A DNA stretch of 64,000 nucleotides from Limisphaerales bacterium (GCA_014382585.1 JACNJL010000028.1:62001-126000); one strand, 5' to 3'. Shown: positions 43,754-55,022, counted from the stretch's first letter. Translations and numbers: made by a program. Notes: a model not told the origin generated them from the letters alone.

Positions 43754-45196
43754 TTAAAGCGCGTAACCATCCTCGCCGTGATCCTTCACGTCAAGCCCTT
43801 GCATTTCAGTTTCTTCATCCACCCGAATGCCGCCGCAGAGCGCATCGGCAATTTTAATGGCGATGTAGGTAACGACCGAACTCCAGATGATCGTAACGAG
43901 TACGCTCATCAACTGGCCGCTGAATTGATTCTTAATAATCTCGCGGCCCTCATCGGAGAAGGCAAACACACCGGTGAGCAACGCGCCCACAATGCCACCC
44001 ACGCCGTGGACGCCGAAGACATCAAAGCTGTCATCATAACCGAGCTTTTGCTTGAGGCTGGTCGAAGCCCAATAGCAAACCAAGCTGGCACACCCGCCGA
44101 TGGCAATCGCCGCCATCGGGCCCACAGTTCCGGATGCAGGGGTGATGGCCACGAGACCGGCAACCGCGCCGGTAGCTAAACCAATGGCGGTGGGTTTCCC
44201 TTTACCGCACCACTCAATCATCATCCACGTGAACGCGGCGGCGGCAGTGGCCACTTGGGTGACGAGCTGCGCCATGCCGGCCTGGCCACCTGCAGTCAAA
44301 GCACTACCGGCGTTGAATCCAAACCAACCGACCCACAAGAGCGCTGCGCCGATCAGCACGAAGGGCACGTTATGCGGCGGCATTGGGGTGTCGGGATACC
44401 CCTTGCGCTTGCCCAACATAATGCACGCAACGAGTGCGGCCACACCGGCGTTAATATGAACAACCGTGCCTCCGGCAAAATCAATGGCTTCCCAAGTGGT
44501 GGCCAAATAGCCTCCACCCCAAACCATATGCCAAATTGGGCAGTAGGAAAAAGTGAACCAAATGGTCAGGAAAATCATCACTGCGCTAAACTTCATTCGC
44601 TCGGCAAATGCCCCGACGATGAGGGCCGGGGTGATGATGGCAAAGGTCATTTGGAAAGTCACAAAAACAGATTCCGGAATGGTGTCACTCATTGAGCCGG
44701 TGGTCAGCCCCTTAAGAAAGAGCCCGGAAAAATCGCCAAATAATTTTCCGTCACCGGAGGACGCGAATGAGTATCCGTAAATCACCCAAAGCAATGACAT
44801 CAGCGCGGTGACGGCAAAGCACTGGACCAGCACCGAAAGCACATTCTTCTTTCGGGTGAGGCCGCCGTAAAAAAGCGACAAGCCGGGGACGGTCATCAGC
44901 AACACCAGCGCGGTGGCCACGATCATCCAAGCGGTGTCGCCAGAGTTAAAATAGGGATCAATTTTAAAGCCGTTCTTGGCAAGCTTATCGTCACCATCTA
45001 AGCCGGAATACTTTTCGGCCATTGTTTTGCCATCCAGCCAGGCATCAGCTTTATTTTTTTCGCCGGCTGCGGTTTCTTTTTCTTCTGCTGTCAACTGCTC
45101 CTCAGCAGTATTAGCTTCCTCGGCGAATGTTTCAAAAGGCAGGCTTCCGGCAAAGAGCGCCAGCGCCATAGTCAAAATCGGGAAAAGTTTTTTCAT
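43754..45196 (-). CDS. amtB: Ammonium transporter (second copy)
   Basis: The 480-residue protein has a signal peptide (MKKLFPILTMALALFAGSLPFETFA), an acidic/lysine-rich stretch (about 28-75) and the Amt fold. Signature segments are PGLSLFYGGLTRKKNVLSVL, the first pore histidine in GGTVVHINAGVAALVA, the second in FGVHGVGGIVGALLTGVF, and the P-II-contacting tail ETEMQGLDVKDHGEDGYAL. It is more like classical AmtB than the 40.8-42.3 kb paralogue. It sits 25 bases after glnK and 54 bases before glnA, forming one operon. Confidence 0.96.
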   Translation of the reverse strand: MKKLFPILTMALALFAGSLPFETFAEEANTAEEQLTAEEKETAAGEKNKADAWLDGKTMAEKYSGLDGDDKLAKNGFKIDPYFNSGDTAWMIVATALVLLMTVPGLSLFYGGLTRKKNVLSVLVQCFAVTALMSLLWVIYGYSFASSGDGKLFGDFSGLFLKGLTTGSMSDTIPESVFVTFQMTFAIITPALIVGAFAERMKFSAVMIFLTIWFTFSYCPIWHMVWGGGYLATTWEAIDFAGGTVVHINAGVAALVACIMLGKRKGYPDTPMPPHNVPFVLIGAALLWVGWFGFNAGSALTAGGQAGMAQLVTQVATAAAAFTWMMIEWCGKGKPTAIGLATGAVAGLVAITPASGTVGPMAAIAIGGCASLVCYWASTSLKQKLGYDDSFDVFGVHGVGGIVGALLTGVFAFSDEGREIIKNQFSGQLMSVLVTIIWSSVVTYIAIKIADALCGGIRVDEETEMQGLDVKDHGEDGYAL

Positions 45197-45221
45197 GGTA
45201 CAGGGAATTTAAGGGTTAAGA

Positions 45222-45860
<639 letters not shown>

Positions 45861-48800
45861 ATGAGCAAAGGCAAGCGCGGCAAAAAACGGTTCCCCAAGC
45901 CTTCGCAAGCCTCGCCGTCGGTTCCACAGGAATTGCTGCCCGATGAGCCGGAAGCGGTGCCTGAACCCGAGCTGGTTTCCCCCGCCCAACCCACCTCCTT
46001 TTTCCGCCGATGCGATTGGTTGGCATTTACGCTGGCTACGTTGATTTCGTTTGGCGTTTATTTTTACACCCTCGCCCCGGATCTCACGCTGGAAGATTCC
46101 GGCGAACTGGCAGTGGGCTCGATGTATGCCGGTGTGCCGCATCCGCCGGGTTATCCGGTTTGGACACTTTACACTTGGGCATTCACCCAATTGCCCTTTG
46201 GGAATATCGCTTGGCGCGTCGCGCTCTCCTCCGCGGTAGCCGCAGCGCTCGCCTGCGGGTTGCTCGCGCTGATGGTTTCGCGAACCGCCCAATTGATGCT
46301 CAAGAGCATCGAAACATTTCGGGAGGTGAAAGAGCGTCAACGCGATCTGATCGGCCTCGCTTCCGGTACAGCCGCAGGTTTGCTATTGGCCTTCAACGGA
46401 TTCATGTGGAGTCAGGCGGTGATTGTGGAAGTGTACACGCTTGGCATTTTCACGTTTATGGCCGTATTGGCGCTGATGATGCGATGGTATTTTCGCCCAA
46501 CCCAACGGTGGCCACTTTACCTCGCCTATTTCTGTTTTGGCCTATGCTTTGCAAATCACCAAACCTTGCTGCTAGCCGCTGTAGGTATCGAAGCGATTGT
46601 GCTGCTAGCCGACCGAAAAATAGGGAAAGATTTTTTGCTTTGTAATTGCGGGGTGTATATCTTGGGGCTGTTCGCCACCCTGCCTGCAGAAGGCGCGCCT
46701 CCGGACAGCGAACCGGGCGTGTTCATCCTTTTCAATACCGTGGGCGTAACTATGTTTGCCCTGTTGCTGGGGATGATGCTTTACGACCGAGGGAAGCAAT
46801 ACGTCCTCAAGGGGTCATTGAATCCGACAAACCTAACCGCAATCACCGTGTCCGCAGTGGCTGTGTACCTGCTTTCCGCCGGAGCGTTTGGCTGGGCATG
46901 GGGTTCGTTTTTTGATGACAATAAATTCTCAAGTGCCGCCAACGCGGTGAAAGTGTGGGCTTTACTCAACGCGTTGCTACTCGGAGCGCTGGCCCTGTTT
47001 TCGTGGCTAAAAAACGGGGGCAACCCAAATACTCCGCCGCTGCTACGCCATTGGATGCCCTTGCTCAATACCCGCGCAGCTTGGCTGCTGGGAGCTGCAT
47101 TTTATTTGTACATGCCCATTGCTTCAATGACCAACCCGCCGATGAACTGGGCCTATCCGCGTACCGAACAGGGTTTCAAGCACTCCTTCTTTCGAAAGCA
47201 GTACGACAAAATTGAGCCTTCAAATTTAACGCGGATATTTTTTGACCGCAACTACATCGCGCCGCGCCCAAACAACCCCTCACCCCGCACCCAGTTCAAC
47301 GGCGGCCAAGCTTACGTTTACCTGGAGGAAGCCGCGCAGGAATTCAGCATGAGTTATTTGGCATTAGCATTCCTTCCAATGGCGTTCCTCCCGTGGATGG
47401 CAATCCGAGAGCGCCGTTGGATAGCGGCTCTCACCGGCATTTTCATTTCCTTCACACTCATTTTAATTTTCCTGCTCAACCCCACCGCGGATGAGCAGAA
47501 CCGGCACTTATACAAAGTGTTTTTCACAGCCACGCATATTTTCATCGCGCTCGCCGCCGGGCTGGGCACAGCCCTTGTCGCCGCCACGCTGACTTCGCGC
47601 AACCGGGAGCTTGCTATTGGATTAACAGGATTTCTCTCACTGCTCGTCATTTTGGAAATCATTCAAGCGGTTGACACGTTCAAAGCCACAGATTTCATCA
47701 TCCCGCAATCCGCAGCGGTGATCGGGCTGTCGCTCATTTTTCTGTTACTCCTTTGCGCAGTGGGCCGATTGGCCGGTCCCAAATCATTCCGCAGCAGCTT
47801 GCTGGCGCTGGGCGTTGGACTCATCATTTTACTTCCCATACGCCCGGCGCTTTCCAACTGGGCGGTGAACGAACAGCGCGGTCATCTCTTTGGCTATTGG
47901 TACGGCCACGATATGTTTACGCCGCCCTTTAAAATTTTTCCAGAAATGGACAAGGACGCCATTCTATTTGGCGGCACCGATCCGGGGCGCTTTGCGCCGA
48001 CGTATATGATTTTTTGCGAGAGCTTTATCGCGGCCAAATACAAGCGCGATAAGAATTTTGACCGGCGCGATGTGTATATCATCACCCAAAACGCGTTGGC
48101 CGATGGGACTTATCTGCAATACATCCGCGCCCATTACAACCGCAGCGCACAGGTGGATAAGGAGGATAAGGATTTTTTCCGCAGCCTCGCCGACAAACTG
48201 GACCCTGATGAAGCCAAGACGGCTGACGACCGCAGGGATGTCCTCGAACGCCGAAGCACGCTTTATATGCTCACGCTGCTTGGCTTATTGGTGGGCGCGG
48301 GAATGCTCGTTCATGCTTCAATCCTGCGAAGGGACGAGGAGAACCACCGCGAATCACTCGGCGCGTTTCGGTGGGGGGGCTTGGTTATTCTGGGTTCACT
48401 GTTGATGTTGCCGGCAGCGGCGAAATCCGTACTGCACAAAGCAGACGGGATTTTAACCGGTGTGGGTCAGCGCGTTGAGCAAGCCCGCCGTGACCGCGGA
48501 GTGTATCCCAAGAACGAGATCCACACGCCCTCAACGTTAGATAACCAAATTGCGTTCAACGATTATTTGCAGGACGCCATGCGCCGGATGGCCCTCGGAC
48601 AACTCGCCCACAACGAAAATGTAACGCTCAATTTCCCATTCCAATGCCCAAAATGCGGCACCGGCCATTTAGTTTCCGTCGACCGAAACCGATTGGAGCT
48701 CTACCGACAAATGACGGTTCAGGGCGGGCTTCTCTGCCCCAATGACCAACAGTTCATGCCCACCCCATCCAGCCCGCAAATGCAGGTGCGCGGCACCGGC

Positions 48801-50603
48801 TCGGTGATGGCAATTAATGCTCTCCTCACCAAAGTCATTTTTGAAACCAATCCAGCCCACTCATTTTATGTGGAAGAAAGTTACCCGCTTCAGTGGATGT
48901 ATCCATACATCACCCCGCATGGAATTATCATGAAGCTCGAAGCGGAACGCGAATTTGAAATCACCGCCATTACCCCTGCCCCGTTGAACCCAACCAATGC
49001 CCCCGTACAATTGGCCGTGGGCGATGAGCTGACCTTGCCACCCGGGCCTGACCAAGATTCAATAAAACCGCTGACGCCGGCAAAGTTTTTTGTGTCTTCA
49101 ATCCAAACCAACGGAATGCCCTCAGCCATCCGAATTGAAGATGGCGGGCGGTTCGAGTTGTCGCCCCCTGAACTTTTATTTGTCACCGGCGAACGCACAA
49201 ACGTGGCCAGCCTCAAGGTGAAGATGGAGCGCATCCCCAATGCCGCCGCGTACCAAATTATCCAGGCTGAAGTTGACCCAAAAATGGCAGGGTTCAACTT
49301 TCAGAAAAACGAAGTGCTGCAGGTTTTTGATTCCATTATCTCGGGCAGCTTACAGATCAAACAACACGCCCGATTACGTGTCACCGAAGTCAACTCGCAA
49401 ACCGGCATTGCCCAAGTAGAAATTATCCAGGGCGGACGGTACGTTTTGATGCCTCCGCGCCACATCAACCTCCACGCGGCCAACGGCGTTCCGCTTCGCA
49501 TGGAAATCCAGCCCCGACGGATCCCCAAATACACCGAACTGTCTGAAGCCATGCTCGCCCGCGATCGAAAATTTTGGGACGAATATTCCAAGCGCCTCAT
49601 CGGCGATGCCATCAATGAAACCATGACTGTTGAGGCCATTTGCCAGTGGGTTGAAAAAACCCATCTCCGACGCAACCTCGACGGATTTAACGGAGACCCC
49701 CGATTTCTGCGCGATCAATTGGCTCAAAAAGGGTTTTCAAAGCTGCGCGGCTCCATCGGCAACATTTACGCGTGGCGAATGCGGCTTTCACCCGTTGGCA
49801 GCAAATTACGCGCTCGCTATGCCCGCGAGGCCGAATACGCCTACCGACAAGCCTTCGCCTTCGGCCCCATCAGCCCTGAAGCGGTGATTCGCTACACTGC
49901 CCTCCTCGGCGAACTCGGGCGGCATCGCGACGCGGTGCACGTCACTCTCGCCTTCCAAAAACTCGACCCTCATTTTCCGCAGACCAGCCAAATGATCGAG
50001 CAAGCACTCGAACGAGAGATCGCCCTCCACGCAGCCGCTCATGAAATGGAGAAGGCTTTGGAATCCGCTGAATTCCTGCAGCAGTTAGTGCCCAATCCGC
50101 GTTACAAACAACTCGTGGAATCGCTGAAAGACGCCATCAAGGCGAAACAAATATACCTCGACCGATTTAATCGCGATCCTGGAAATGTGGATCATTTTAA
50201 CATGGCCGTGGATGTCACCGTCCAATCACGCAAACTGCAATTGCTACCGGCCTTAATCGATCGGTTCAAATCTAACATGATCCGTAACGAACCCAACCTC
50301 GCCGCCTTGGCGCGAGCCTACAACTTCACCGAAGATTATTCGAACAAGGAAAAAATCTACCAGGAGATGGCCACCCTAATTCCAAATGACCCCGTGCCCT
50401 GGTATGACCTCGCCAATGTACAAATGCGGCTGAACAAAACCAATGCCGCCGCAAATTCACTCCTCAAATCTCTCACACTATATTCAGCCTCCGGCACCAC
50501 TAATCAATATGATATTCCCTCATTCACCCGAACCAATGCTGTTTTGGCTCCGCTGCGTGAGCGACCGGTAATTCAGAAATTGCTGGAACCGAAAGAAGAC
50601 TAG
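45861..50603 (+). CDS. Giant DUF2723 membrane protein with C-terminal TPR-like repeats
   Basis: The 1580-residue protein starts with a short basic and proline-rich segment (about 1-45). The DUF2723 domain follows (about 50-230; TLAPDLTLEDSGELAVGSMYAGVPHPPGYPVWTLY), then more than ten further membrane segments to about residue 830. A soluble part has CPKCGTGH at residues 929-936 and LLCPND near 959, which may bind zinc with only three cysteines. The last 250 residues carry TPR-like helical repeats (YAYRQAFAFGPISPEAVIRY, LARAYNFTEDYSNKEKIYQE). DUF2723 is related to GT-C glycosyltransferases (TMEM260/protein O-mannosyltransferase type), so transfer of sugar from a lipid carrier is plausible. The ATG at 45861 is chosen over an in-frame TTG at 45795. 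Confidence 0.85.
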   Translation: MSKGKRGKKRFPKPSQASPSVPQELLPDEPEAVPEPELVSPAQPTSFFRRCDWLAFTLATLISFGVYFYTLAPDLTLEDSGELAVGSMYAGVPHPPGYPVWTLYTWAFTQLPFGNIAWRVALSSAVAAALACGLLALMVSRTAQLMLKSIETFREVKERQRDLIGLASGTAAGLLLAFNGFMWSQAVIVEVYTLGIFTFMAVLALMMRWYFRPTQRWPLYLAYFCFGLCFANHQTLLLAAVGIEAIVLLADRKIGKDFLLCNCGVYILGLFATLPAEGAPPDSEPGVFILFNTVGVTMFALLLGMMLYDRGKQYVLKGSLNPTNLTAITVSAVAVYLLSAGAFGWAWGSFFDDNKFSSAANAVKVWALLNALLLGALALFSWLKNGGNPNTPPLLRHWMPLLNTRAAWLLGAAFYLYMPIASMTNPPMNWAYPRTEQGFKHSFFRKQYDKIEPSNLTRIFFDRNYIAPRPNNPSPRTQFNGGQAYVYLEEAAQEFSMSYLALAFLPMAFLPWMAIRERRWIAALTGIFISFTLILIFLLNPTADEQNRHLYKVFFTATHIFIALAAGLGTALVAATLTSRNRELAIGLTGFLSLLVILEIIQAVDTFKATDFIIPQSAAVIGLSLIFLLLLCAVGRLAGPKSFRSSLLALGVGLIILLPIRPALSNWAVNEQRGHLFGYWYGHDMFTPPFKIFPEMDKDAILFGGTDPGRFAPTYMIFCESFIAAKYKRDKNFDRRDVYIITQNALADGTYLQYIRAHYNRSAQVDKEDKDFFRSLADKLDPDEAKTADDRRDVLERRSTLYMLTLLGLLVGAGMLVHASILRRDEENHRESLGAFRWGGLVILGSLLMLPAAAKSVLHKADGILTGVGQRVEQARRDRGVYPKNEIHTPSTLDNQIAFNDYLQDAMRRMALGQLAHNENVTLNFPFQCPKCGTGHLVSVDRNRLELYRQMTVQGGLLCPNDQQFMPTPSSPQMQVRGTGSVMAINALLTKVIFETNPAHSFYVEESYPLQWMYPYITPHGIIMKLEAEREFEITAITPAPLNPTNAPVQLAVGDELTLPPGPDQDSIKPLTPAKFFVSSIQTNGMPSAIRIEDGGRFELSPPELLFVTGERTNVASLKVKMERIPNAAAYQIIQAEVDPKMAGFNFQKNEVLQVFDSIISGSLQIKQHARLRVTEVNSQTGIAQVEIIQGGRYVLMPPRHINLHAANGVPLRMEIQPRRIPKYTELSEAMLARDRKFWDEYSKRLIGDAINETMTVEAICQWVEKTHLRRNLDGFNGDPRFLRDQLAQKGFSKLRGSIGNIYAWRMRLSPVGSKLRARYAREAEYAYRQAFAFGPISPEAVIRYTALLGELGRHRDAVHVTLAFQKLDPHFPQTSQMIEQALEREIALHAAAHEMEKALESAEFLQQLVPNPRYKQLVESLKDAIKAKQIYLDRFNRDPGNVDHFNMAVDVTVQSRKLQLLPALIDRFKSNMIRNEPNLAALARAYNFTEDYSNKEKIYQEMATLIPNDPVPWYDLANVQMRLNKTNAAANSLLKSLTLYSASGTTNQYDIPSFTRTNAVLAPLRERPVIQKLLEPKED

Positions 50604-51361
50604 CCCGCGAGCGGGGCATGCGGTGCCTGCATATCGTAGTTCAACACCGAAAGGCAATAAAGCGCCGCTGTCTCACTGCGTAAAATTGCGCGGCCCAACG
50701 TAATCGGATGCGCCCCACCGGAAAGAATCTCGTTACTCTCCTCCGGCGTGAAATCGCCTTCCGGCCCAATCCACACACCGATGGATTCTGGCATTGCGCC
50801 CCGCTCGGTTAAGTGTTCGAAAATGTATTCGCGCGGATGCCGGGTGCGACCCTGCAAACTCGCGATCAAAGGAAGATCAAATGATTCGCCGCGTGCCAGA
50901 AATTCACGTGGTGTCACTGGCGGCTCAATCACCGGCAACCACGGGCTACCGCATTGCTTGATGGAATCAATCGCAATCGCGCGCCATTTGTCCACCTTCG
51001 CCACGCCATCCTCCACTTGCGCGACTGAGCGTCCCGCCGCGAGCGTCACCACCCGATGCACACACAGCTCAGTCGCCTTTTGGATAATAAAATCCATCGA
51101 TTTCCCTTTCGTCATCGCCTGCAACAACGTGATGCGATACGGCAAAGGTTCGATGCGGTTTTGCTGCTGCACCACCAACCGCGTCGAGCGTTTATCAACC
51201 ACCGCCGCAGTGCACATAAACTCATTCCCCGCGCCATCGAGCACGGCCACGCGTTCGCCTTCGCGCACGCGCAGTACAGTCGCGGCGTGGTGGCTTTCGC
51301 GTTCATCGAGCGTGAGCTCGCCTTCGGTCACGCGTTCGGGAGGGAGATAAAAACGGTGCAT
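50600..51361 (-). CDS. rsmE: 16S rRNA (uracil(1498)-N(3))-methyltransferase
   Basis: RsmE methylates U1498 of 16S rRNA in the assembled 30S subunit. The 253-residue SPOUT-fold protein has an N-terminal PUA-like part (HRFYLPPERVTEGELTLDERESHHAATVLRVREGERV) and the knotted SAM-binding part with LLQAMTKGKSMDFIIQKATELCV, IGVWIGPEGDFTPEESNEI and LGRAILRSETAALYCLSVLNY, all typical. Its ATG shares one base with the dnaJ stop (TAATG), and its stop overlaps that of the convergent DUF2723 gene by 4 bases. A dnaJ-rsmE link is common in bacteria. Confidence 0.95.
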   Translation of the reverse strand: MHRFYLPPERVTEGELTLDERESHHAATVLRVREGERVAVLDGAGNEFMCTAAVVDKRSTRLVVQQQNRIEPLPYRITLLQAMTKGKSMDFIIQKATELCVHRVVTLAAGRSVAQVEDGVAKVDKWRAIAIDSIKQCGSPWLPVIEPPVTPREFLARGESFDLPLIASLQGRTRHPREYIFEHLTERGAMPESIGVWIGPEGDFTPEESNEILSGGAHPITLGRAILRSETAALYCLSVLNYDMQAPHAPLAG

Positions 51362-52503
51362 TAGTTGAAAAGATTGCGGGCTTTTTCGAAGAAACTTTTA
51401 CTCTGCGGATTCACGTCATCCCCGCATGAGTTGGCAAAATCCTGCAGCTTGGCTTTTTGTTCTTTATTGAGACGCGCGGGCACCTCCACAGTCACCCGCA
51501 CGTTGAGGTCCCCGGTGCCGTAACCCTGCAGATTTTTCACACCGCGTCCTTTGAGGCGAAACGTCGTTCCCGTTTGCGTGCCCGCCGGAACTTTAATGCT
51601 CGCACTGCCCGCCAGCGTGGGCACTTTCAATTCGCCGCCCAGAGCAGCCGTCACAAAACTAATCGGTACTTCGCAAATTAAATCATCCGCGTCGCGATCA
51701 AATATCTCGTGTGGTCGCACGTGCAAAACCACATATAAATCACCATTCGATCCGCCGCGCAACCCCGCTTCACCATTGCTGGAACTGCGCAAACGCGTTC
51801 CCGTATCCACTCCCTCGGGGACTTTTAATGTAATCGCACTCTTCTTCTCCTTGCGTCCGCCGCCCCGGCAATCGCCACAGGGTTTTTCCAAAACCGTACC
51901 CAACCCATCGCAATGCGGGCAGGTTTGTTGCATCCGAAAAAACCCGCGTTGCGTAACCACCTGACCTTGTCCATTGCAAGTGCCGCATTGTTTGCGCCCA
52001 CTCCCTGAAGCCGCACCGGATCCGTCACATTTTTTGCAGCGATCCAGTTTAGTGATTGTGATTTTCTTTTCGCAGCCAAGCACGGCATCCTCAAAATCAA
52101 TTTCCATATCGTAGCGCAAATCCGCGCCCCGTTGCGCTCCGCTGGGATCACGGCGTTGTCCACCGCCTCCAAAGAGTTGGTCAAAAATCCCACCACCCCC
52201 TCCCTCGCCAAATACCTGATTAAACAGATCCGATGCATCCACGCTCCCATGAAACCCGCCACCACCACCGCCGCCGGCTTCAAACGCAGCATGGCCCATT
52301 TGATCGTAAGCAGCTTTTTTTTGGTCGTCGCTCAGCACTTCGTATGCCTCGCCAACTTCCTTAAATTTACCCTCAGCACTCTGGTCATCGGGATTTTTGT
52401 CCGGATGAAATTTTACGGCCTGCTTGCGATACGCTTTTTTAATTTCAACCGCATCCGCATCTTTGCCCACACCGAGCACTTCGTAATAATCACGCTTAGC
52501 CAT
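51361..52503 (-). CDS. dnaJ: Chaperone protein DnaJ
   Basis: The 380-residue co-chaperone delivers unfolded clients to DnaK and stimulates its ATPase. It has a J domain (1-70) with the HPD motif in KFHPDKNP, a Gly/Phe-rich linker (about 75-125), four zinc-binding CxxCxGxG repeats ([32 protein letters not shown], about 150-215) and two C-terminal client-binding domains. It is therefore a full type I DnaJ. Its start overlaps the end of grpE by one base. No dnaK is in the window. Confidence 0.97.
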   Translation of the reverse strand: MAKRDYYEVLGVGKDADAVEIKKAYRKQAVKFHPDKNPDDQSAEGKFKEVGEAYEVLSDDQKKAAYDQMGHAAFEAGGGGGGGFHGSVDASDLFNQVFGEGGGGGIFDQLFGGGGQRRDPSGAQRGADLRYDMEIDFEDAVLGCEKKITITKLDRCKKCDGSGAASGSGRKQCGTCNGQGQVVTQRGFFRMQQTCPHCDGLGTVLEKPCGDCRGGGRKEKKSAITLKVPEGVDTGTRLRSSSNGEAGLRGGSNGDLYVVLHVRPHEIFDRDADDLICEVPISFVTAALGGELKVPTLAGSASIKVPAGTQTGTTFRLKGRGVKNLQGYGTGDLNVRVTVEVPARLNKEQKAKLQDFANSCGDDVNPQSKSFFEKARNLFN

Positions 52504-53108
52504 TAGTTTTCTGTGGTCTCAGCTTCCACAACCGGCGCGGCGGCCACGATCACTCGGGCCGGACGCACAAGCCGATCGTTGAGTTTATAACCGCGCTGCA
52601 CTTGCTGCAGCACCGTGCCTTCCGCCGCCTCGGTGGTATGCTCTTGAGAAATGGCTTCGTGCAAATTGGGGTCGAAGGACTCGCCCACCGCCTCCACCGT
52701 ATTCACGCCGGAATCCTTTAGCACACCGAGGAGTTGATCATAAATCATTTGCACGCCATCACGAATGGCCGGATCCGCCTTTTCGGCCGCGGCAAGCGCC
52801 ATTTCAAAATTATCCAGCACCGGCAGCAGTTTTTCCAACAAACTTTGATTTGCGAATTGGCGCGCCTCATCTTTCTCACGTTGAGAGCGTTTGCGGAAAT
52901 TTTCAATATCCGCCGCCTGGCGCACGTGGCGGTCATTGAGTTCATCAATGATGACCTGCGCTTCCTTCAGTGTTTTGGGCCCGACGGATTCGTTTTCCTC
53001 ATCAGCCTCTTGCTCGGCTTTTTCGGCGAGGCGCTTTTCCAGCGCGGTCAATTCCGGTTGTTCAACGGATTGCTTGTCTTTGTCTTTTCCCATGTTCCAG
53101 AATTTCAT
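52503..53108 (-). CDS. grpE: Nucleotide exchange factor GrpE
   Basis: GrpE releases ADP from DnaK. The 201-residue protein has a charged coiled-coil N-terminal half (about 20-95; [25 protein letters not shown]) and the C-terminal beta domain, with the family ending [45 protein letters not shown]. The first ATG (53108) overlaps the aspS stop as ATGA; a second ATG at 53093 (MGKDKDK) is also possible. It lies between aspS and dnaJ with overlaps at both ends. No CIRCE-like heat-shock operator is evident next to it. Confidence 0.95.
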   Translation of the reverse strand: MKFWNMGKDKDKQSVEQPELTALEKRLAEKAEQEADEENESVGPKTLKEAQVIIDELNDRHVRQAADIENFRKRSQREKDEARQFANQSLLEKLLPVLDNFEMALAAAEKADPAIRDGVQMIYDQLLGVLKDSGVNTVEAVGESFDPNLHEAISQEHTTEAAEGTVLQQVQRGYKLNDRLVRPARVIVAAAPVVEAETTEN

Positions 53109-54907
53109 TCGGCTTTCTTGGCCACTTTTAAATCAATGTGTAAATCGCGCAATTGACGCGCCTCCACGGCCGCGGGACTATCGGTCATCAGACACGAACC
53201 CTTTGCGGTTTTCGGAAATGCGATTACATCGCGAATGCTATCCGCGCCGCAAAGCAACGCGATGAGCCGGTCGAAACCCAACGCAATCCCACCGTGCGGT
53301 GGACAGCCGTACTTGAACGCTTCTAGCATATATCCAAAACGCGCCTGAGTAACTTCCGGCGAAAGTTGCAGCAAATCTTCAAAAATAGTTTTCTGCAATT
53401 CCGGCTGATGAATCCGGATCGACCCGCCGCCCAACTCGACGCCATTGACCACTACATCATAATGCTGACCGCGAACGCTCTTGGGGTCACTCTTCAAGTT
53501 TTCCGCATCCTCCTCCACTGGCGAGGTGAAGGGATGATGGCTCGAATACCATCGATCCATTTCGCGATCGAAAGCCAGCAACGGAAACTCAATCACCCAC
53601 AGGAAATTAAATTGATCCGTTGGGATTTCCAGCTTGCCAAGTTCCACCAGCTTGTCCGCGGCATACTGCCGAATGCGCCCAAGAATTTCACAAGCGTTGA
53701 TCCACTCATCGGCAGCAAATAAAATGAGGTCACCTTCCTCAATCTCCAGTTTTTCAGTTAATGCCGTTTTCTCAGCATCGCTGAAAAATTTCACAATCGG
53801 CGATTTCCATTCACCGTTTTCCACTTTGATAAATGCGAGCCCCTTCGCGCCGAGGCCCTTGGCAATGTCAGTCATCGTTTCCAATTGGCCCTGGGTGACG
53901 CAGGCAAAGCCCTTGGCGTTGATTGCTTTCACCACCCCGCCCCGTTCCACCGCACCGCTAAACACCTTGAACCCGCTCGCGGCAAATTCTTCGGTGAAAT
54001 CCGTAATCTCAATCGCATAACGCGTGTCTGGCTTGTCGCTGCCATAGCGATCCATCACTTCGCGATACGGAATGCGCGGGAATGGCGTAGGCACGTCGTA
54101 ATCGAGCGCGGTCTTCCAGATTTTTTTCAACAAGCCCTCGATGAGCGCATAAATATCCTCGCGATCGATGAAGGACATTTCGATGTCGATTTGTGTAAAT
54201 TCCGGTTGGCGATCCGCACGCAAATCCTCATCACGATAACAGCGCGCGAGTTGGAAATATTTGTCCACGCCAGCGCACATCAGCACTTGCTTAAATTGCT
54301 GGGGCGACTGCGGTAGCGCATAAAATTCACCCGCCGAAATGCGGCTCGGCACGAGAAACTCGCGCGCGCCCTCGGGTGTGGATTTGAATAACGTCGGCGT
54401 CTCCACTTCCAAAAACCCCTGTTCATCCATGAATACGCGCGTGGCCGTGGCCACTTTGCTGCGCAACCGAAGATTGGCCGACATTTCGGGACGACGCAAA
54501 TCCAGGTAACGATATTGCAGACGCAACTCTTCGTTCACTTTCGCCGCCGCTCCGGGGTCATCAATTTGAAAAGGCAAAACCGCCGCTGCGTTATGAACCT
54601 CCATCGCCGAGGCCACCATCTCGATTTGGCCGGTGGGGATTTTGTTATTCTCCGTGTCGTCCGGCCGTTGACGCACTTTTCCTGACACGCTGATAACGCT
54701 TTCGCTGTGCAGCTTGCCGGCCGATTCCACTAAGGCTGAATTGCATTCCTGCGGGTCGAAGACCAGTTGCGTGCGTCCTTCGCGATCGCGGATATCAATA
54801 AAAATCACTCCGCCCAAGTCGCGGCGCGAGTGTACCCAACCCGAAAGTGTGGCCTCTTGACCGGCGTTTTCCAGTCGTAATTCGTTGCAATGATGCGTTC
54901 GTTTCAT
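53105..54907 (-). CDS. aspS: Aspartyl-tRNA synthetase
   Basis: This 600-residue class IIb synthetase charges tRNA-Asp. It has an N-terminal OB-fold anticodon domain (about 1-110; GWVHSRRDLGGVIFIDIRDREG), the catalytic core with motif 2 (CYRDEDLRADRQPEFTQIDIEMSF near residue 215), a bacterial GAD insertion (about 290-420) and motif 3 (GIALGFDRLIALLCGADSIRDVIAFPK near 540). The size and insertion are those of bacterial AspRS. The ATG at 54907 is preceded by GGGGGG; a TTG four codons further upstream is less likely. It heads the aspS-grpE-dnaJ-rsmE set. Confidence 0.97.
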   Translation of the reverse strand: MKRTHHCNELRLENAGQEATLSGWVHSRRDLGGVIFIDIRDREGRTQLVFDPQECNSALVESAGKLHSESVISVSGKVRQRPDDTENNKIPTGQIEMVASAMEVHNAAAVLPFQIDDPGAAAKVNEELRLQYRYLDLRRPEMSANLRLRSKVATATRVFMDEQGFLEVETPTLFKSTPEGAREFLVPSRISAGEFYALPQSPQQFKQVLMCAGVDKYFQLARCYRDEDLRADRQPEFTQIDIEMSFIDREDIYALIEGLLKKIWKTALDYDVPTPFPRIPYREVMDRYGSDKPDTRYAIEITDFTEEFAASGFKVFSGAVERGGVVKAINAKGFACVTQGQLETMTDIAKGLGAKGLAFIKVENGEWKSPIVKFFSDAEKTALTEKLEIEEGDLILFAADEWINACEILGRIRQYAADKLVELGKLEIPTDQFNFLWVIEFPLLAFDREMDRWYSSHHPFTSPVEEDAENLKSDPKSVRGQHYDVVVNGVELGGGSIRIHQPELQKTIFEDLLQLSPEVTQARFGYMLEAFKYGCPPHGGIALGFDRLIALLCGADSIRDVIAFPKTAKGSCLMTDSPAAVEARQLRDLHIDLKVAKKAE

Positions 54908-55022
54908 GAATCCCCCCAACGCCCTTGGGCGAAATGGAGGCGGATACTGCCCGAAAATCCCAGAAAATCAAACAAATTTCACAGAAGTAAATTTATAGAC
55001 CCATTGGACCCCCACTTACTCA

